Shown in pieces: positions 17,056-25,585 of a stretch of 64,000 bases of DNA. Within the stretch, counting starts at the first letter, position 1, and each line of letters starts with the position of its first letter. The stretch covers positions 1 to 64,000 of the forward strand of contig JAZQFH010000046.1 in assembly GCA_045539425.1 (NCBI GenBank), given 5' to 3'. The position numbers and the translations under genes were made by a program. The notes beneath the pieces are model-generated. The model searched no databases. It saw nothing but the letters and a program-made list of their open reading frames with translations, and was not told the DNA's origin. Source of the stretch: RUG14871 sp045539425 (GTDB lineage Bacteria > Bacillota_I > Bacilli_A > Erysipelotrichales > Erysipelotrichaceae).

Positions 17056-20000
17056 TTACTGATCTTCTTCTTCGTCTTTTCTGCGCTTGAATAAGAGAAT
17101 GAACCATAAGAGGAACGCGAGTCCCCCGCCGCCGATGATCCACGGCAGGTAGCTTCTTCCCGTTTTCTCTGGGGTATTGTCTTCCTTTTTCTCATCGTCC
17201 GATTTACCAGGCTCCGGTGTGTTGCCCTCTTCCTTTTCCGGTGTCTTCGGCTCTTCTTCCTCCTCTTCCTCTTTCTTGGGGAGATCCTCTTCTTCCGGAA
17301 TCACCTCTTCCGGCTCGGTTGAATCCTCTTTCTTCGGATCGCTGTCCTTCTTCCCCGGTGTCGGCGTATTTCCGGATGGCTGCGGCTGTGGCTGAGGCTG
17401 CGGGGTCGGGTCATTATTCGGAATGATGATGCCGTCTGTGGACTGGGCATAGATTTCTTCCAGTGAGCGGATCGTCAGTTTCCGGTCGCTTGTGACTTCC
17501 TCATCCGTCTCATTTATCCGCTCCACCATGATCGTAACATTCTCATGTCCGTCGATGGAGAAGAGCCTGTTCTTCGCCGTGATCACGCCGCTGGCATTTT
17601 TCTGGGCGGACAGGTAGAAGTATTTCTCCTCAATGATTTCCTTCGTGTCGGCATCCTTTACATAAACATGGAAGCCTTTGGAAGAGAAGCCCAAATTGGT
17701 CACGTTATACGTCAGCTGTTCCGTGCCGTCAATCAGCTCGTGATCCAGCGTTACGCTTAAATCACCGTTCGTCAGTTCGGCGACATATTTCCCGTCGATA
17801 TGCTCCGCTCTTGTTGCGGTGACGGAAAGCGGGATCTCCAGCGGGGCATCCTTTGTGCCGTCGGTATTAACCAGAACATCCATGTCCAGAACTCCGCTTT
17901 CTCCCGGCAAAAGTTTAATTACCTTCTGATTGATCGGGACATCGCTCTGCAGGATGACCACGGATTCCACCGGATAGAGTCCGGCATTCTGCACCGTGAT
18001 CTTCACCGGGGTTCCCTTCTGCGGTTCGGCATGTTCCGCATCCATAAATTCCACTTCCGTGATCTTCACGCGGGAGTTGGCCTTGCGCGCTTTGATATAG
18101 AGATCGGCCTGCGTATCGCTGAAGCGCTCATCCTCTTCCCCAAGCAGCAGTCCTTCCTTCTGATTTAACAGGAATTCCGAATTGGATGCCTTGCCGATCA
18201 TTGCCAGCGCATCCGTATTTTCCTTCGCATAATTCGCCATGTATTTCTGCACGCTGTAAAGTACAAACGGCTCATCGTCATACGTGAAGGCCACCGCGAT
18301 GTTGTTGACGATGCCGTATTCGCTGATATTGGTCAGATCGATCCGATTCCACGAAGTGCCGCCGTCATTGGAGAGCATCGCGAAGGCATTCTCACGCGAA
18401 TCCTTGGCCGATGTCCCGACGATCATGACGGATTCCGAACCGAATTTTCCGTACAGGCGGTAATTGGTGGAAGGAATCGGCATATCTTCCGGAGTGATCT
18501 GACTCGTCTGTGAGTTTTCGTTCATTCCAAAGAGCGAATTATTCTCCCTGTAAACAAAGAGATGCCGCTCGTACCCCAGCGCCACAAAGCGCCCGGCAGT
18601 CGCATTCTCTTTCTCCCAGAATTTCTTTCCGTTGCGGTAAAGCTCCACATGGTCAACGCCTTCATGGGTATAACTGATTGCGACGGTTTCCATGCCGTTG
18701 AATGAGCAGATATCCACTTCCGTGATGGAGCCGTTTACTTCCGTCAAAAGTTCTGAAGTAAAGCTTTTTTGTTCTTCTAAATGTGCCAGGTAAACCGGAT
18801 GCACTTCATCCCTGAGTCCCGCAGGATCATCCACCGGGTTCAGATAGTAGACAATGACCGGCCTGCCTTCCGCATTGGCCGCAACTCTTGCGCCGGCAGC
18901 GAACTGTGTTCTGCCTTCACCGTGAAGATCTGTGACACGGATACGGTTCTGCCAGCCCGTGCCGTAATGATATTCGCCAAAGTATAAATCGGTTGCTTCG
19001 GCAATCTCTTCCAGAGTCGCATTCTCCGGTAGAGCCTGCATGGCATTTTTATACACCAGATATGTTTTGTTGTTGATTTCATCGTGATAGAGATACGGAT
19101 CCAGATCCGCCGTCCCGTCATCCTCTGCGCCGAAATCAATCCATTCCGGATTCTTCACGTAGTCCTTTTCCGGATCCAGCGTGAAACCCATCAGGCGGGA
19201 GCGGTTTCCTTTCGGACGCGTCGTATCATTTCCCAAAAAGACTGCGCTCATTTCCGGGAAGGTCTTACTTCCCGTATTGATGAGCTGGATCATATTGTCC
19301 GGATAGATATTTTCCGCTAAGAGATAGGCATATTCCGGAATACTTTCCGCTCCGGAAGTAAAGCCGGTATTCTGATTCTCTGCTTCGGATATCGCGGCAT
19401 CCGCATGCCACACGGTTTCCGTATCCATTTCATTTCCGCTCAGTTGGATCTTCGCATACTGCTGATCCAGTAACAGCGCTTTCAGGTCCGCCGTTGTGAG
19501 CGGTGTATAGGTCTGATTGTCATGCTGGACGAAATCGTGGCTGCCCGAAACAAGCTTGAAGACCAGAATGTTCTTGCCGAACAGTTTGACCTTCATGCCC
19601 AGCTCCCCGGCCAGAATCAGATGGTTGACGTCTGCCTGCGGATAGAACTCCGCTTCCGCACCAAATGAGCCTGCCCCATAGACACCGACCGCAAAGACAG
19701 AGGCCAGACCCAGGCCGCCGAAGACTTCAATTCCCGCCTTCCAGCCGATCATGAAGCGGTCCGGCTGGAAATTGAACGAGCTGTCGATACTGTCCTGGAC
19801 AATGGAGAAATCAAAGGAGCCGTCCAGTCCGGCCGTTGCCGTGATTTCCCATGTCAGAATCATATACTGTCCCGTTACATCCAGTCCGCCGCCGACATAC
19901 ATACTCATCTGCCCGCGCAGAGGCTCATCGGTATTCACATTACCCTGAACGTACCCGGAGAACACAAAAATCATCCCGAGGTTGCTGGAATCCCACGTAT

Positions 20001-20679
20001 GTTTCCGGTTGCTGAAGGCCGCGCGCATCTTGGCGGAATCCGGCATCGTCAGATTTCCCGAGGCGGCTTTCTCCCAGAATGTCAAATCGGAGGAGTTCAG
20101 CCCCATGCCTAAGACAAAGCGTCCGTCTCCGTATACTTTCACGGTGACCGGAATCAGGCACGGTAAAAACTCAAACTTCATGCCCGGCAAAAAGCGGCTC
20201 ATGTCGATAAAGAAACCTTCCCCGAAAGCACTGCCGTAATCCACCGGTACTTTGGAGGAGATTGCTCCCTTATTGATTCGGAAGTTCAGGATACGTGTAT
20301 AGAGATCCTTATGATTCTTATCCAGCACTTTCAGATAAACCGGCATGCCGACTTCCATCTCATCCGGATAGATCTCCATGGTGGTGCTGGTGGAATTCTT
20401 CAGATATATGGTTTTCTCCGGGGTATACTGCAGGATGTAGTACTCATATCCGGCGGTATCTCCGCTCATCTGAATCTCGATTTTGATCGGTTCATGATAG
20501 TCCCCGTCCACTTCCATGATCTCGCGGGCAACTTCCATTCTCTCGCCCCGGAAGGTCGCATAGACCGTCCTGAGCGTTCCGCCGAGATTTTCCTCCGCTT
20601 TTAAATCAGGTGCATACACAACACCCATCAGGAATAACAGACTCATTACGATTCCGGTCAGTTTCTTCATTTTTGTCAC
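17056..20679 (-). CDS. Large cell-surface protein with Asp-box and charged wall-spanning stalk
   Basis: A 1207-residue protein, exported by a Sec signal peptide (hydrophobic core about 6-24, cleavage near LKAEE). The middle is a long extracellular region with beta-rich, propeller-like segments; one perfect Asp box (SNDGGTSW) appears near 770, a motif found in sialidases and sortilins. A CARDB/adhesion-like stretch follows at about 870-1060. From 1075 to 1170 lies a low-complexity stalk of Pro-Gln pairs and Glu/Lys/Pro runs, then a hydrophobic segment (about 1174-1192) and the tail KRRKDEEEDQ. The layout resembles a sortase substrate, but there is no LPxTG; it reads TGRSYLPW, so it is probably held by the membrane segment. 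Function unknown: adhesion or glycan binding is possible. It is monocistronic. Confidence 0.85.
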   Translation of the reverse strand: MTKMKKLTGIVMSLLFLMGVVYAPDLKAEENLGGTLRTVYATFRGERMEVAREIMEVDGDYHEPIKIEIQMSGDTAGYEYYILQYTPEKTIYLKNSTSTTMEIYPDEMEVGMPVYLKVLDKNHKDLYTRILNFRINKGAISSKVPVDYGSAFGEGFFIDMSRFLPGMKFEFLPCLIPVTVKVYGDGRFVLGMGLNSSDLTFWEKAASGNLTMPDSAKMRAAFSNRKHTWDSSNLGMIFVFSGYVQGNVNTDEPLRGQMSMYVGGGLDVTGQYMILTWEITATAGLDGSFDFSIVQDSIDSSFNFQPDRFMIGWKAGIEVFGGLGLASVFAVGVYGAGSFGAEAEFYPQADVNHLILAGELGMKVKLFGKNILVFKLVSGSHDFVQHDNQTYTPLTTADLKALLLDQQYAKIQLSGNEMDTETVWHADAAISEAENQNTGFTSGAESIPEYAYLLAENIYPDNMIQLINTGSKTFPEMSAVFLGNDTTRPKGNRSRLMGFTLDPEKDYVKNPEWIDFGAEDDGTADLDPYLYHDEINNKTYLVYKNAMQALPENATLEEIAEATDLYFGEYHYGTGWQNRIRVTDLHGEGRTQFAAGARVAANAEGRPVIVYYLNPVDDPAGLRDEVHPVYLAHLEEQKSFTSELLTEVNGSITEVDICSFNGMETVAISYTHEGVDHVELYRNGKKFWEKENATAGRFVALGYERHLFVYRENNSLFGMNENSQTSQITPEDMPIPSTNYRLYGKFGSESVMIVGTSAKDSRENAFAMLSNDGGTSWNRIDLTNISEYGIVNNIAVAFTYDDEPFVLYSVQKYMANYAKENTDALAMIGKASNSEFLLNQKEGLLLGEEDERFSDTQADLYIKARKANSRVKITEVEFMDAEHAEPQKGTPVKITVQNAGLYPVESVVILQSDVPINQKVIKLLPGESGVLDMDVLVNTDGTKDAPLEIPLSVTATRAEHIDGKYVAELTNGDLSVTLDHELIDGTEQLTYNVTNLGFSSKGFHVYVKDADTKEIIEEKYFYLSAQKNASGVITAKNRLFSIDGHENVTIMVERINETDEEVTSDRKLTIRSLEEIYAQSTDGIIIPNNDPTPQPQPQPQPSGNTPTPGKKDSDPKKEDSTEPEEVIPEEEDLPKKEEEEEEEPKTPEKEEGNTPEPGKSDDEKKEDNTPEKTGRSYLPWIIGGGGLAFLLWFILLFKRRKDEEEDQ

Positions 20680-20782
20680 CTCTGAGTGCTAAGCTCCAAT
20701 ATGTAACAGCCAATATGATTCAATATAATAATAATTCTATATAAAGATTATCAAAAAACCCCGTTGTTACGCAACTTTTCCA

Positions 20783-20811
20783 TAAAAAAACGGACAGCGT
20801 AAGCTGTCCGT
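20783..20811 (-). terminator. Terminator of the PASTA-ABC operon
   Basis: ACGGACAGC-TTAC-GCTGTCCGT, then seven T on the minus strand, seven bases after the ATPase stop. Confidence 0.9.
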
Positions 20812-20817
20812 TGTCAT

Positions 20818-21495
20818 CTATAATTCCTGCGGCGTATCCGTTAAGGCTCCGTCATACAGGTAGGTTCTGTGGTCGCTTAACTCCGAAACCAGGTTGGAGT
20901 GGGTAACCACGATGACCGTTTTGCCGTACTCTTCCGTCAGTTCCTTGAAGATCTTGATGATCTCCTTTTCCGTAGCGGAGTCGAGGTTTCCTGTCGGTTC
21001 GTCCGCGAAGATCAGATCCACGTTGGAGGCAATCGCCCGGGCAATGGCCACACGCTGCTGCTCGCCGCCGGAGAGCTTGTTGACCATACGGTCTGCCTTG
21101 GAGCGGACGATGCCGAACTTCTCCAGAAGCGCATAGGCGACTTCCCTGTGGTTTTTCGGAATCGGATTATCCGTTTCCGTCATTGCCAGCTCAATGTTTT
21201 CCAGAGCCGTCAGATAGTTAATCAGGTTGTACTGCTGGAAGACGATGCTGATCTTGTTGCGGCGGTATTTGCTTAAGCCGATCTTCTCGATGTCCTCTCC
21301 TTCAAAGAGAACTCTTCCCGCTTCCGGTTTGTCCAGTCCGGCGATAATGGATAACAGCGTTGTTTTTCCGCTTCCGGACGGACCCAGGATCGTATAGAAC
21401 TTCCCGGCTTCAAATTCATAGTTAAGGTTGTTCAGGATGATACGCTTGCTGCCACCGTCAATGTAGCTGTAGCTGATATTTTCTAACTTTAACAT
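20818..21495 (-). CDS. ABC transporter ATPase, MacB/LolD/FtsE-like
   Basis: A single ABC ATPase (225 residues) of the type that partners FtsX/MacB-like permeases. It has Walker A GPSGSGKTTL near 39, Q-loop VFQQYNL, signature LSGGEQQR, Walker B LIFADEPTGNLD and H-loop VTHS. It lies 12 bases after the permease stop, with an AGGAGGATGA SD, and is the last gene of the PASTA-permease-ATPase operon. Such ATPases usually drive mechanotransmission across the membrane rather than direct transport. Export of a peptide or lipoprotein cannot be excluded. Confidence 0.93.
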   Translation of the reverse strand: MLKLENISYSYIDGGSKRIILNNLNYEFEAGKFYTILGPSGSGKTTLLSIIAGLDKPEAGRVLFEGEDIEKIGLSKYRRNKISIVFQQYNLINYLTALENIELAMTETDNPIPKNHREVAYALLEKFGIVRSKADRMVNKLSGGEQQRVAIARAIASNVDLIFADEPTGNLDSATEKEIIKIFKELTEEYGKTVIVVTHSNLVSELSDHRTYLYDGALTDTPQEL

Positions 21496-21507
21496 CTTCT
21501 CATCCTC

Positions 21508-23067
21508 CTAGTTGGCATCCGTCAGGATCTTCTTCGGGTTGAAGCGCATGATCATAAAGGACGGAATCAGGGTAGAGACAAATACCACACCCAGACCCAG
21601 AGCATAGATCTCACCGATGATCACCGGGTTGATCTTGACATCGTATTCACTCAGCATGTCTTCCTGCGTGATGGTCGTGAAGTAGTCGTCTTCCCCGTAA
21701 TAGTAGTAATCTTCCTCTTCCGGGTTTCTTGTCGTCATCTGGTAGTCTAATACCACCTGACCGACCTTCCGGGAAATCAGCGAGCCGCTGGCGACTGCCA
21801 GGGTAAAGCCGATGATGGCCACGATGGCCAGCTCTAAGAACAGCTGTCCGACGACCTTGATCTTGGAGACGCCCATGGAGAGCAGAATACCGATCTCGTG
21901 TTCCCTGTTTTTCATGGTTAAGGCTGTGACAAGCGTGATGATAACCACGGCATTGATTACAACGATCCAGACGATGATGTTGGAGAATAAACTCATCGTA
22001 TCTAGCGGTTTGGCGAAACGGTTGAACATGTCATCGTTCGCATCCAGCTTGGTGAACTGCGGAATCTTGTCTGCGTTTTCCTTGACGAATTCTTCCACAT
22101 AGAGCGGATCATCCAGTAAGATCACCTTTTCTCCGTTATACATATCATCTTCCGTCGGCCGGTTTTCCGGATTGGAATAGTATTCATCTTCCGGCCACAT
22201 GGATGCGTAATAGTCCCACATTCTGTTCTGCAGATCCACTAAGATCCGCTTGACGCAGGTATCCGGGCACAGGATCACGTTCTCATTGCGGTACTGTGCA
22301 AACTGGTTTCTCCAGGATTCATTTTCCGAAATCTCTTCCGTATTCTTATAGATACCGACGATTTCGAAATCAACCGTCGTTTCGATGGTGTCATCCTGTA
22401 ACATCTGCTTGATGTACGGTTCCGCCACATCCACGCGGATCCGGCTTCCCAGCGTGAGGTTGTTCGCTCTGGCCAGCTCTTCCGTAATCAGGCAGACGGC
22501 ATTGCCGTTTTTAATATCATCCTTACTGTAGAAGTGGCCGCTGGTAATTTCATAGGTTCCTTCTGCCACCTGAACCATATTGTCCATATGGTTGGCAAGG
22601 ATGCGGCAGTCCTGCTCACGGTATTCGTATTCTTCCGGGGAAGGCATATCCACATCATCGTAAATGACTACGCCTCCGCTGCCAGAATTGTTATTTTCCC
22701 CCGGGATTGGATCGAATCCATCCGAATAGCCGTAGAGTTCCATGATGTCATTGGCTGCCTCAACATGCTCATTGTCCAGAATCTTTTCGAAATCGGAAGA
22801 TCTCAGCCGCGGGAAATTGTTATAAGCCTCTTCCATTTCCTCTTCGCTCAGATCCCGGATATATCTCTGCCAGGCATTGTAGTCCACCGTATATTTGATG
22901 ACCGGCTTCATTTTCAGACGCGTCATCTTCTTGGCATTTTCACTTGCGTAGGAAACTCCCAGTCCGATGATGACCAGATTTCCGATAACGAAGAATGTGA
23001 TTGCCAGTAAAATCGCCTTCGTTTTTGAACGCGCCACATTCTTCAGTGCTCGCTTGATAAAGTTCAT
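21508..23067 (-). CDS. FtsX/MacB-like permease
   Basis: A 519-residue permease with one N-terminal membrane segment (about 16-39), a large extracellular domain (about 45-360) and three C-terminal segments (about 362-390, 408-432 and 473-497). This is the four-helix plan of the MacB/FtsX/LolE superfamily. Cytoplasmic motifs such as KNREHEIGILLSMGVSK near 395-411 are the usual coupling region for the ATPase. The external domain is strongly acidic (for example EEEDYYYYGEDD near 438). Between PASTA protein and ATPase genes it forms a three-gene unit; peptidoglycan sensing or hydrolase control is a reasonable guess but not shown. Confidence 0.88.
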   Translation of the reverse strand: MNFIKRALKNVARSKTKAILLAITFFVIGNLVIIGLGVSYASENAKKMTRLKMKPVIKYTVDYNAWQRYIRDLSEEEMEEAYNNFPRLRSSDFEKILDNEHVEAANDIMELYGYSDGFDPIPGENNNSGSGGVVIYDDVDMPSPEEYEYREQDCRILANHMDNMVQVAEGTYEITSGHFYSKDDIKNGNAVCLITEELARANNLTLGSRIRVDVAEPYIKQMLQDDTIETTVDFEIVGIYKNTEEISENESWRNQFAQYRNENVILCPDTCVKRILVDLQNRMWDYYASMWPEDEYYSNPENRPTEDDMYNGEKVILLDDPLYVEEFVKENADKIPQFTKLDANDDMFNRFAKPLDTMSLFSNIIVWIVVINAVVIITLVTALTMKNREHEIGILLSMGVSKIKVVGQLFLELAIVAIIGFTLAVASGSLISRKVGQVVLDYQMTTRNPEEEDYYYYGEDDYFTTITQEDMLSEYDVKINPVIIGEIYALGLGVVFVSTLIPSFMIMRFNPKKILTDAN

Positions 23068-23084
23068 ATTCTTCTCCTTGACCT

Positions 23085-24578
23085 CTATTGTGCGTTACTG
23101 TCGTAGATCGTAACGTTGATAATCGTGTTTTCCGAAATGTAGGATTCCCCCTTCAGCGGCATTCTGTCGCTGCGGGAAACTTCCATGATCGTGCCGTCCT
23201 TATCGATTCCTTCCGTCGCGGAAGTATATTTTCGGATGATCTTGACGCCCTTCGCTTCCGCTGCCGCAAACAGCTGCTGAACCAGTTCGTCCTGCTCACT
23301 GTAGTTGTATGGATTTGCGACCAGATCTTCCCATTTCAGTCCTTCGATGTTTTCCAGCCAGATATTGTCACCCTTGGAAAGAACGACATCCGCAACCACC
23401 TGATTATTGTCAACCCGTTCTGAGATGGAAATAACCTGATCCGGCGCCTTGGTCGTATCGAGATGGTATGTATAGTTCACCGTGATGCGGCCGTTTTTCG
23501 ACTGGATCTCCCTTACCTTCGCATCCACTTCCTGCTTCGTTGTGCATTCCATGACTGTCGGCTTACCTAAGGAAACGATGACTTTCTGTTTGTCTCCCGG
23601 CTGCACGACCGTTCCGGCTGCGATCTGCTGGAAGATCAGTTCATCCTTCGGTGTCTGCATGTGGTATTCTTCGGAATACTTCAGCAGAATTCCGTTATCT
23701 GCGCACCACTCCTGAACTTCCTCATATTTCCAGCCGCCGAAGTAGACCATGCGGATCACTTTGCCTTTGGAAACCGTGCAGGTGATGACATCACCCTCTT
23801 TGATCTTGTCATCCTTCTTGACGGAGCAGGTGATGATCTTGCCTGCTTCCACACTGTCGGAAGAGACTTCCGAGGATTTTACCGTAACCTTCTTGCTTTC
23901 CGCCCAGGACTGCAGAGTGTAGAGGTCCTTGCCCACGAAGTCCTGATCCACCGTGACCGTGACGGCCGGTTTCGGACCCTTGGAGACATTGATCGTTAAG
24001 GCGGATCCTCTCTGGAATTCCGACTCATCAATGTTTCTCAGATCATAGGAGATGACCTGATTTTCCGGCACCGTGCTGTCGTATGCCGTGGAAACACGGG
24101 TATTGCTGAGCTTGTTCTCCTTGATCCAGGCATTGATCTCGCTCAGTGTCATGGATTTCAGATCCGGGAAAGTGATCTTTTCCTGCGGGTCTGCACCCTG
24201 AGAGACCTCGAAGGTAACCTTGACATCCTTTTTGATCTTTGTGCCCGGTTCCACGCTCTGGGAAATGATGATTTCCTCATTGTATTCATTGGAATATACA
24301 CGCGTTAACACGACACCCGTGCTTTCGATTTCATACTGTCTTGCCCATGCGGAGAAATCACTGACCCGTTTGCCGACGAAGTTCTCCATCGTAATGCGCG
24401 GGGCAAAGAATAAAAAATACGCTCCCACTGCCAGTGCCGCCAGTGCCACCAAAGCAATAACGAGCAGACCGACATTCAGCGGTTTCTTATCTACGCGGAC
24501 AACCTTCTCCTCCGCAAAGCTCGCGGGTTTCTTTTCCGTTTCCTCTGCGATGCTGCCCAAAAAATCTTTCTGTGCCAT
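23085..24578 (-). CDS. Membrane-anchored PASTA-repeat protein without kinase domain
   Basis: A 497-residue bitopic protein. A cytoplasmic N-terminal tail of about 35 residues is followed by a membrane helix (about 36-60) and an extracellular chain of PASTA-like modules of about 65-70 residues. Module hallmarks (DFVGK or FPDLK openings, EPGTKIKKDVKVTFEVSQG, KEGDVITCTVSKGK, QPGDKQKVIVSLGK endings) recur about five times. PASTA domains in Firmicutes bind muropeptides and usually belong to the Ser/Thr kinase PrkC/Stk or to PBPs; here no catalytic domain is attached. The gene is the first of an operon with a MacB-type permease and ATPase, so it may act as the ligand-sensing part of that ABC system. 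The ATG has an AGAGAGG SD. Confidence 0.87.
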   Translation of the reverse strand: MAQKDFLGSIAEETEKKPASFAEEKVVRVDKKPLNVGLLVIALVALAALAVGAYFLFFAPRITMENFVGKRVSDFSAWARQYEIESTGVVLTRVYSNEYNEEIIISQSVEPGTKIKKDVKVTFEVSQGADPQEKITFPDLKSMTLSEINAWIKENKLSNTRVSTAYDSTVPENQVISYDLRNIDESEFQRGSALTINVSKGPKPAVTVTVDQDFVGKDLYTLQSWAESKKVTVKSSEVSSDSVEAGKIITCSVKKDDKIKEGDVITCTVSKGKVIRMVYFGGWKYEEVQEWCADNGILLKYSEEYHMQTPKDELIFQQIAAGTVVQPGDKQKVIVSLGKPTVMECTTKQEVDAKVREIQSKNGRITVNYTYHLDTTKAPDQVISISERVDNNQVVADVVLSKGDNIWLENIEGLKWEDLVANPYNYSEQDELVQQLFAAAEAKGVKIIRKYTSATEGIDKDGTIMEVSRSDRMPLKGESYISENTIINVTIYDSNAQ

Positions 24579-24636
24579 ATCTATTACCTCTCTATCTTAT
24601 AATATATATCCATTTGGTTCTGTTCTTCTATTTACG

Positions 24637-24675
24637 GATAAGATGCCTGAAATACCCTGCAAGTTGCATCTTATA
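24637..24675. promoter_or_regulatory. Inverted repeat upstream of the PASTA operon
   Basis: ATAAGATGC and GCATCTTAT, perfect nine-base arms separated by about 20 bases, about 60 bases upstream of the PASTA start. It could be a regulator site or an RNA hairpin; no T tract follows. Confidence 0.4.
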
Positions 24676-24802
24676 CTACTATCTTACCATAGCGCAGTGA
24701 AGTCATCGCTTAAGAAATCATGAACTTCCCCTCTACACTTCATAGATACGCGGACTTCTGTACTAATTGTACTAGTGATATTTAGCCAAATCAACCCCTG
24801 AT

Positions 24803-24831
24803 TTGCCTCAGATAGGCAAAAGTGTTAAAAT
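24803..24831 (+). promoter_or_regulatory. Promoter with palindromic operator, possibly leaderless start
   Basis: TTGCCT, 17 bases, TAAAAT. The -35 is the left arm of a perfect repeat TTGCCT-CAGAT-AGGCAA. The -10 ends six bases before the first ATG, so transcription would begin at the start codon and no SD would be on the transcript. Confidence 0.55.
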
Positions 24832-24837
24832 GGTGGC

Positions 24838-25566
24838 ATGATGAAAAAGGTGTTACGCAACAACGTGATTTCACTTCTGGTGCTCTTCAGCGCCCTTTCT
24901 TTCCTTGCATCTCCGCTGCATGCGGAAGAGGAGGAAGAGAAGAAAGTCTCCGCCACACCGATGGCAGACAGGCTGCGCTATTCCGATGAGGAGATCGAAG
25001 ACAAGAAGGAAGATGAATCCGGTGAGAATATTATTCTGAACAAGACGATCAAAAACATCTACCGCAATTACGATACGGAAGAAGTTTCGGTCAAGATCAG
25101 CGGAAAGAACAAGACCTATATGGACTACCGCTCCATTACCGCCAAGGGTTCCACCCAGTACAAATACATCCGCAACAACATGAGCGTGGATGAAACGACG
25201 GGACTGCTGGTTGATGAGGAAGGCTTCATCGGAGCCGCCCTCGGATCCTACTTCGGCAAGATTGGCGAAAAATACCTCTTCACGCTGAGCACGGGTGTCG
25301 TCATCCCGATCGTCAAGGCGGAAGAAAAAGCCGACGCGGACTGCGATGAGAGCGGCTACTATGCCACGGCAGACAACAGCGTCATTGAGTTTCTGATTCA
25401 CAAGCAGATTGCCGGCAGCTACTTCGGCTGGTGGGGAAACGGATACATCCTCTCCGGAAACTTCAACAACTATCCGGAATTCCGGGGCTCCTTCGAAAAG
25501 ATTGAGCACTGCATTGAAAAAGCGGAAGAAGATAGCGAAGAAACAGCAGAGCCTTCAGACAACTAG
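24838..25566 (+). CDS. Secreted protein of unknown function
   Basis: A 242-residue protein with a Sec signal peptide (hydrophobic core about 10-27, cleavage after LHA). Next comes a Glu/Lys-rich segment (29-65), then a compact domain (about 66-220) with blocks such as GLLVDEEGFIGAALGSYFG and FTLSTGVVIPIVKAEEKADADCD, two Cys residues (about 170 and 225) and an acidic tail. I do not recognise the domain. Two adjacent ATG codons are possible starts; neither has a good SD (only GGTGG), and a promoter -10 lies immediately upstream, so translation may be leaderless. It is monocistronic and ends at a strong terminator, convergent with alaT. Confidence 0.78.
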   Translation: MMKKVLRNNVISLLVLFSALSFLASPLHAEEEEEKKVSATPMADRLRYSDEEIEDKKEDESGENIILNKTIKNIYRNYDTEEVSVKISGKNKTYMDYRSITAKGSTQYKYIRNNMSVDETTGLLVDEEGFIGAALGSYFGKIGEKYLFTLSTGVVIPIVKAEEKADADCDESGYYATADNSVIEFLIHKQIAGSYFGWWGNGYILSGNFNNYPEFRGSFEKIEHCIEKAEEDSEETAEPSDN

Positions 25567-25585
25567 TCTGAAGGCTCTTTTTTAT
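25548..25585 (+). terminator. Terminator of the secreted protein gene
   Basis: AGAGCCTTCAGAC and GTCTGAAGGCTCT form a perfect 13-bp stem, with six T behind it. The 5' arm covers the last codons of the gene, and the alaT stop lies in the T tract. Confidence 0.9.

Noticed and set aside
17070..17200. LPxTG sortase anchor in the surface protein
   Set aside because: No LPxTG or close variant precedes the final membrane helix; only TGRSYLPW is present.
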